A DNA stretch of 18,312 nt from an uncultured Eubacteriales bacterium (GTDB lineage: Bacteria > Bacillota > Clostridia > Oscillospirales > CAG-272), in NCBI GenBank assembly GCA_900547725.1, contig URHR01000039.1:1-18312 (forward strand), given 5' to 3'. Positions 14,525-18,312 of this stretch are shown in pieces. Made by a program: the position numbers and the translations under genes. The notes under the pieces are model-generated. The model had not been told where the DNA came from. It made no database searches and saw nothing but the letters and a program-made list of their open reading frames with translations. Within the stretch, counting starts at the first letter, position 1. Each line of letters starts with the position of its first letter.

Positions 14525-15832
14525 TTATTTCTCCTTCACCAACAAACAGGTGTGAACGGGCAGCGTGAATACCGGGTCGCCCGTCTCGCAAAGGAAAACG
14601 CCGTCGTGCGCGTTGTCGAGAAGGTAAACCTCGTAAACCGACTGCTTCCCGAAATCGAGCGCGACCGTCCGCTCCGTCGCGGAATCGTCCTCATCGTAGT
14701 GCGTCAGAAGCGTTAGCGTCTTGCCGTTTTCATCCATGCCGCAAAGCGAGTGGATGTGCTCCACTGTATTTGTGGTGCGAACCTCGCGCCTGCCGTAAAG
14801 CATCCCGTACCAAAGGAACGGATAGTAGCCCTTCAGCGGCTCTAACGTGTAGGGCGCAAACAGACCGTTAAACGCACACGGGCGCGCGTCGTAGTACATC
14901 AGCATATCAATCGACGACTTCTGCGCCTCGCACATACAGGCGAGCGTGAAGGAAGCGCCCTTCAAACGCTGAATCTGGTGAATGGAGTAAACGTATTCCG
15001 TGTCCCAGTTGCGCACATAGTTCCACTCGTTCAGAATGCTCTGCGTTGACGTGAACCCGTGACGGTCGAGCATCTCGCGGAAGCACGCGGCGCGCCCCAT
15101 GACCTTCTCGGGCGTCGTGCCGTAAACGTGCCATGAGAAAAAGTCAAGCGGCAGATGCTTTTCCTCGGCAAGAGCCAGAAAATCTTCAGCCCATTCCTGA
15201 CTGTGTGCCAAAGCAGGGCCGCCGATCATCAGGTTCGGGAAACAGGACTTCAGATGCTTCGCAGTGATTTCGTAAAGCTCGAAGAACTGCGCTTTCGTTC
15301 CGCCCCATGTCCGCTTGTTGGGGGAGTCGTCCGCGTCAAGGTCCGGCTCGTTCCAGATTTCCCAGTAGCGGATGTTGTGACGGTAGCCGTCCGCCCAGCC
15401 CTCGTTGTAGTGGCGGATGATGTGCTCGCAAATCCGCGCCCACTTGTGAAAATCCTTGGGCGGCAGGGTGTTGTGCTTGCGGATCTCGTGCTCGATCCGC
15501 TGACCGAGACGGTAGAAGGTCTCAGTTCCCGCCTCCAGTGTGACCGCAATGTATTCGTCGGTGCAGGCAAAATCGTAGGACGCGGGATCGTTGACATCCG
15601 CGTCAAAGTCCGGGAAAATCGCGGTGATATCAACCGTGAACGAACCGCCGTAGCTGTTGCAGAACGACGCGTCATGGTTGCGCGCAAACGGAATCTTCGC
15701 GGCGCGGTAGGTTTCCAGATTGTCGATGTATTGGTCGCCTGCGTGGCGCTTGTGAACAGGACCGTTGTTGACCGCATTCAGCGGCTTGAAGTCTCCGAGC
15801 GGATGGGAGAGGTCAAAATGCAGGGTATCCAT
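14525..15832 (-). CDS. GH39-like glycoside hydrolase (clan GH-A), possible beta-xylosidase
   Basis: A 435-residue cytoplasmic enzyme with no signal peptide. The TIM-barrel motifs of clan GH-A are present: the acid/base E162 in IRYWEIWNEPD and the nucleophile E269 in SILNEWNYV. The N-terminus has NAVNNGPV and FARNHDASF, and the barrel continues with PLDFFSWHVYG. A C-terminal beta domain (about 350-435) follows. These fit GH39, which includes beta-xylosidases and alpha-L-iduronidase; substrate cannot be fixed from sequence, and a neighbouring GH-A family remains possible. GGAGG lies six bases before the ATG. It is monocistronic, with its own promoter, and ends with the bipartite hairpin repeat. 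With the GH36 enzyme it suggests intracellular use of plant-derived oligosaccharides. Confidence 0.85.
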   Translation of the reverse strand: MDTLHFDLSHPLGDFKPLNAVNNGPVHKRHAGDQYIDNLETYRAAKIPFARNHDASFCNSYGGSFTVDITAIFPDFDADVNDPASYDFACTDEYIAVTLEAGTETFYRLGQRIEHEIRKHNTLPPKDFHKWARICEHIIRHYNEGWADGYRHNIRYWEIWNEPDLDADDSPNKRTWGGTKAQFFELYEITAKHLKSCFPNLMIGGPALAHSQEWAEDFLALAEEKHLPLDFFSWHVYGTTPEKVMGRAACFREMLDRHGFTSTQSILNEWNYVRNWDTEYVYSIHQIQRLKGASFTLACMCEAQKSSIDMLMYYDARPCAFNGLFAPYTLEPLKGYYPFLWYGMLYGRREVRTTNTVEHIHSLCGMDENGKTLTLLTHYDEDDSATERTVALDFGKQSVYEVYLLDNAHDGVFLCETGDPVFTLPVHTCLLVKEK

Positions 15833-15870
15833 GGTATCCTCCGTTTTCCTTTTTTGTTTTCGGTAGGCAT

Positions 15871-15899
15871 ATTATATCACATCGGAGAGAGAAAAACAA
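15871..15899 (-). promoter_or_regulatory. Promoter of GH39-like gene
   Basis: On the minus strand, TTGTTT (15899-15894), 17 bp and perfect TATAAT (15876-15871). It has the same boxes as the DUF4190 promoter. Confidence 0.75.
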
Positions 15900-15966
15900 T
15901 CCTTTTTTCGGAAAAAAGACCGGACGGTTCAAAAAAAACCACTCCTGTGGAAAAAGGGGAAGACAG

Positions 15967-16003
15967 GCAAAAGGCGAACCGCCGGGCGGGGTTCGCCTTT
16001 TGC
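15967..16003 (-). terminator. Terminator of lipoprotein gene 16017-16568
   Basis: A 14-bp perfect stem (GCAAAAGGCGAACC, 15967-15980, with 15990-16003) has A-run and T-run sequences at its base, 13 bp past the stop of the minus-strand gene. Confidence 0.8.
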
Positions 16004-16016
16004 TGATTCCGTTGTG

Positions 16017-16568
16017 TTATTCCACCGTCACAGACCCCGCCGCGCAGAGTGTGGGCAGGGACTGCCCGTGGTAAACGCCGCCGAAATCCCAAGAGGCGGA
16101 AATCGGGAGCGGCGCGCCCGAGAGAGCCTCCGTCGGCAGGGAGAATTCGCGGACCGCAAGCTGTGTGACTGCCTGTTCCGAACCGCCAGAGGAAAGCGGG
16201 GGAGTCGAGAAAGCCCGCCGCTCGCCCCCGAGCGACACATAGCCGCCGTTCCGCGCGCCGACCTGCAGGCTGTAGTGCGAGAGCGAGACGGTGACTGTGA
16301 CCGTCACCGTCGGTTGCGCGGTTTTGCTGTCGGTTGAGGTCTGTTTCAGCTCCCAGTCGAGCAGAAGCACCAGATAGCGGCTTTCCGCAGAGCGCGCCGA
16401 ACCGCTCGAGCGGCGGAGAACCGGCGCGCCGCCCGAATCGGTTTCAGTCCCGAGCCCGCTTCCGGCGGAAAAGGCGGGGCGGCCGGGTAAGCGGTCGCGC
16501 CGCACACAGGAGACGAGAGAAAGAAGCAACAAGCAGGCGGAAAGCAGAGCGAACAAACGGAATTTCAT
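16017..16568 (-). CDS. Predicted lipoprotein of unknown function
   Basis: A 183-residue predicted lipoprotein. The signal sequence MKFRLFALLSACLLLLSLVSC has a lipobox L-V-S-C with C21 as the modified cysteine, so the mature protein should be tethered outside the membrane. A Ser/Gly/Arg-rich linker (about 22-65) leads to a beta-rich region with YLVLLLDWELKQT and an alternating TVTVTVTVSLSHYSL strand. No known family is recognised. The start at 16568 follows GGAGG; an in-frame ATG at 16643 lies upstream of the promoter and is rejected. It is divergent from another lipoprotein gene. Confidence 0.75.
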   Translation of the reverse strand: MKFRLFALLSACLLLLSLVSCVRRDRLPGRPAFSAGSGLGTETDSGGAPVLRRSSGSARSAESRYLVLLLDWELKQTSTDSKTAQPTVTVTVTVSLSHYSLQVGARNGGYVSLGGERRAFSTPPLSSGGSEQAVTQLAVREFSLPTEALSGAPLPISASWDFGGVYHGQSLPTLCAAGSVTVE

Positions 16569-16602
16569 GCGAACCTCCGGAAGATTTTTACAGAACAGGG
16601 AT

Positions 16603-16631
16603 ATTATACACCACCGCGCCGCGAATGTCAA
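16603..16631 (-). promoter_or_regulatory. Perfect consensus promoter of minus-strand lipoprotein gene
   Basis: On the minus strand, TTGACA (16631-16626), 17 bp and TATAAT (16608-16603): both boxes and the spacer are exact sigma-A consensus. Confidence 0.9.
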
Positions 16632-16640
16632 GCGGTATCG

Positions 16641-16672
16641 CAATATTTAGCTTTTTACCTTTCAAAATATTG
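16641..16672. promoter_or_regulatory. Inverted repeat between divergent lipoprotein promoters
   Basis: CAATATTT (16641-16648) and its exact reverse complement AAATATTG (16665-16672) lie between the two promoters, close upstream of both -35 boxes. It is a possible shared operator; the arms are AT-rich and 16 bp apart, so chance is not excluded. Confidence 0.35.
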
Positions 16673-16692
16673 TACGATTTTTGAGAAACCGC

Positions 16693-16721
16693 TTGACAGC
16701 GCTCTGCCGGTATGATACAAT
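16693..16721 (+). promoter_or_regulatory. Promoter of plus-strand lipoprotein gene
   Basis: Perfect TTGACA (16693-16698), 17 bp and TACAAT (16716-16721). The -35 of both divergent promoters is preceded by ACCGC. Confidence 0.85.
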
Positions 16722-16756
16722 GAAAGCGGACAAAAAACGAAACGGAGGGCAGAAAA

Positions 16757-17446
16757 ATGAGAAAATGGGTTGCATGGTTCGCGGGCGCGTTGATGCTTGC
16801 GGTTACGCTGTGCGGTTGCCGAGCCGCCCCGCAAGACCGCGCGGGGAAGATCACGACCGATGCGGAAGCCGATCGGGACTTGCCCTCTGCCGAGCCTGTG
16901 ACCGAAGCGGTCGGGGCGTTGGTCAGCCGGATTCTGCAGGACGCGTTACCCGCCGCCGGGACGGCAACGGAAGCGCTTTCCCCGGGCGAACGGACTCCCG
17001 TGACGCAGCTGAAGCAAGCGCCGCAGGATCTGGTTGGGGTGCAGTTGGAGTTGGAAGTTTCCGACCCCGCGGGCGGCACGGTGGTTTATCGCTTTTCGGT
17101 GGAAAGCCGCCGACTTGTGGCACTGTGCCAAGCGGGAGACGGAGACGCACGCGGGTATGTGATGATGGTTCTGCAAACCGGGGACAGCATGGAAACGTTT
17201 CTCTCACGCGACCGTGTGTGGACGGGTAAGGTGGTGGCGGTGAAGATCATTGACGGAAACGATCTGACGCTGTCGGGGAATGCGGTTGCGGCGCTCGGGC
17301 AGGACGGAGCGGCACGCGCGGGGAAAACCTCGGCGGTCTGCTACGGTATCCTCGGAAATACGCGCTTTGCAGGACCGTGGAACGCGGGCGCGGACGACGT
17401 GGCGGCGTTCCTGTATACGTTGGAACGCTTCGGAATCAACCCGTAA
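16757..17446 (+). CDS. Predicted lipoprotein of unknown function
   Basis: A 229-residue predicted lipoprotein. The signal sequence ends in the lipobox L18-C19-G20-C21. A Thr/Glu/Ala-rich linker (about 30-85) is followed by a compact alpha/beta domain with QLELEVSDPAGGTVVYRFSV, GYVMMVLQTGDSMETFLS and VVAVKIIDGNDLTLSGN, ending VAAFLYTLERFGINP. I do not recognise the family. The ATG has GGAGG eight bases upstream and lies about 29 bp after the predicted transcription start. A strong terminator follows, so it is monocistronic and not co-transcribed with pgk. Confidence 0.78.
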   Translation: MRKWVAWFAGALMLAVTLCGCRAAPQDRAGKITTDAEADRDLPSAEPVTEAVGALVSRILQDALPAAGTATEALSPGERTPVTQLKQAPQDLVGVQLELEVSDPAGGTVVYRFSVESRRLVALCQAGDGDARGYVMMVLQTGDSMETFLSRDRVWTGKVVAVKIIDGNDLTLSGNAVAALGQDGAARAGKTSAVCYGILGNTRFAGPWNAGADDVAAFLYTLERFGINP

Positions 17447-17452
17447 CAGATA

Positions 17453-17492
17453 GGCGGGGAATGCGCAAAAGCCGCATTCCCCGCCGTTTTTT
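17453..17492 (+). terminator. Terminator of lipoprotein gene 16757-17446
   Basis: A 13-bp perfect stem (17453-17465 with 17473-17485) and a 7-nt loop are followed by six T residues. Confidence 0.93.
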
Positions 17493-17524
17493 CGTTTCGT
17501 GCGATATTTTTTTCACAAAAGCCC

Positions 17525-17553
17525 TTGATTAAATCGGAAAAGTATGGTATATT
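17525..17553 (+). promoter_or_regulatory. Promoter of pgk
   Basis: TTGATT (17525-17530), 17 bp and TATATT (17548-17553), about 40 bp before the ATG, with AAAGGAAG as ribosome site. Confidence 0.75.
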
Positions 17554-17592
17554 ATTAGTCGGTAAACTAATTTTTCTGAAAGGAAGAAAATT

Positions 17593-18210
17593 ATGACTTA
17601 CAACAAGAAATCAATTGAGGATGTGGAGATCAAGGCAGGGCAGAAGGTTTTCGTCCGCTGTGACTTCAACGTCCCGATGAAAGACGGTGTGATCACCTCC
17701 GACAAGCGCATTGTGGGCGCGCTCCCCACCATCAAATATCTGATGGGCAAGGGCGCAAAGGTGATCCTTGCTTCCCATATGGGCAAGCCGCACAGCATCT
17801 TCACCCCGAACTTCAAGCTTGACAAGAAGGAGCAGGCAAAGGTTGCGGCGCTCCCCGAAAACGAGCGCGCGGCGGCGGAAGCCGAGCTGAAGGAAAAGGC
17901 GCTGAAGAACGACCCCAAGAAGTTCTCTCTGAAGCCTGTTGCCGACCGCCTGAATCAGGATCTCGGCGGCAAGGTCGTCTTTGCAACCGATATCATCGGC
18001 GACGACGCGAAGGCGAAGATCGCGGCGATGGAGAACGGCACCTGCGTTCTGCTTGAGAACGTCCGTTTTGACGCGCGCGAGACCAAGAACGATCCCACCT
18101 TTGCAAAGGCGCTTGCCGACCTTGCGGGCGAGGAAAAAATTACAGGGGCATGCGTTGCGGAAGCCCTTCAATATCGCTCTTTGGACAGCAAGTATTGGAG
18201 CAAACTGTGA
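17593..18210 (+). CDS. pgk: Phosphoglycerate kinase, N-terminal domain only; frame departs from the family near its end
   Basis: Glycolytic enzyme that makes ATP and 3-phosphoglycerate from 1,3-bisphosphoglycerate. The open frame has 205 codons, about half the family's usual 390-420. Family features are VFVRCDFNVPMKDG (19-32, substrate-binding signature), VILASHMGKP (the family's S-H-L-G-R-P, with two substitutions) and CVLLENVRFDARETKNDPTFAKALADLA. The next residues should read close to YVNDAFGTAHRAH, but the sequence instead gives ITGACVAEALQYRSLDSKYWSKL and stops. The nucleotide-binding C-terminal domain is missing, so the product as written would be inactive. Either an insertion disrupts the gene or the contig is misjoined here. 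Promoter and ribosome site are intact, and codon choice (mostly GGC for Gly) fits a highly expressed gene. Confidence 0.9.
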   Translation: MTYNKKSIEDVEIKAGQKVFVRCDFNVPMKDGVITSDKRIVGALPTIKYLMGKGAKVILASHMGKPHSIFTPNFKLDKKEQAKVAALPENERAAAEAELKEKALKNDPKKFSLKPVADRLNQDLGGKVVFATDIIGDDAKAKIAAMENGTCVLLENVRFDARETKNDPTFAKALADLAGEEKITGACVAEALQYRSLDSKYWSKL

Positions 18211-18312
18211 CGTAATCGGCACTGCGGCAGTCGAACGGAGGGCAAATGGAGTATCAAAAGGCGGACAGGGATTATATCCGATTGAGCATTGCTTTTGAAG
18301 GCAGGGCGAAGC
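18142..18312. other. Unrelated sequence replacing the rest of pgk
   Basis: From roughly 18127-18144 onward no frame continues phosphoglycerate kinase. A plus-strand frame opens at ATG 18246 (MEYQKADRDYIRLSIAFEG...) after GGAGGG, but with only three bases between them, and runs off the edge. It could be the start of a gene in a mobile element, or chimeric assembly. No terminal repeat or transposase is visible. Confidence 0.5.

Noticed and set aside
16287..16311. 9-bp inverted repeat inside the minus-strand lipoprotein gene
   Set aside because: It follows from the GTC/GAC/GTG codons encoding the alternating Thr-Val strand; no regulatory reading is needed.

Overview
The window looks like chromosomal DNA of an uncultured anaerobic Firmicute of the class Clostridia, probably an Oscillospiraceae/Ruminococcaceae-type gut organism. 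The reasons are the clostridial type of hydroxylamine reductase with its ferredoxin partner, cytoplasmic GH36 and GH39-type glycosidases, DUF4190 and DUF2752 proteins, consensus sigma-A promoters, strong AGGAGG-type ribosome sites, and GC-rich coding sequence with AT-rich intergenic gaps. No tRNA, rRNA, CRISPR array or recognisable transposase is visible.

Layout. Positions 1-1580 (minus): a ferredoxin-like gene followed by hcp, which runs off the left edge, behind one promoter with a CRP/FNR-like palindrome. 1602-3913 (minus): a GH36 alpha-galactosidase with its own promoter and terminator. 3914-4110: a non-coding gap with a possible orphan plus-strand promoter. 4118-4591 (minus) and 4744-6346 (plus): a small DUF4190 membrane protein, divergent from a DUF2752 membrane protein and a family-4 glycosyltransferase.

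6567-13957 (plus) is the most unusual part. Gene A (1022 aa) has membrane segments, a long acidic repeat-rich body and a C-terminal domain resembling ribosomal protein uL15. Gene B (957 aa) is exported, carries InlB-like repeats, and has two C-terminal membrane helices and an acidic tail. Gene C (380 aa) is soluble and acidic, and shares a well-conserved domain of unknown function with gene A. A and B are separated by 3 bp; C has its own strong promoter. I propose that they form one envelope-associated assembly; its function is unknown.

13952-14518 is a gap packed with palindromes, converging terminators and a possible folded RNA. 14525-15832 (minus): a GH39-like glycosidase. 16017-16568 (minus) and 16757-17446 (plus): two unrelated predicted lipoproteins transcribed divergently from near-consensus promoters. 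17525-18312: the promoter and N-terminal part of phosphoglycerate kinase, which stops matching its family near 18127-18144 and continues into about 170 bp of unrelated sequence. That is either a mobile-element junction or an assembly chimera at the contig end.
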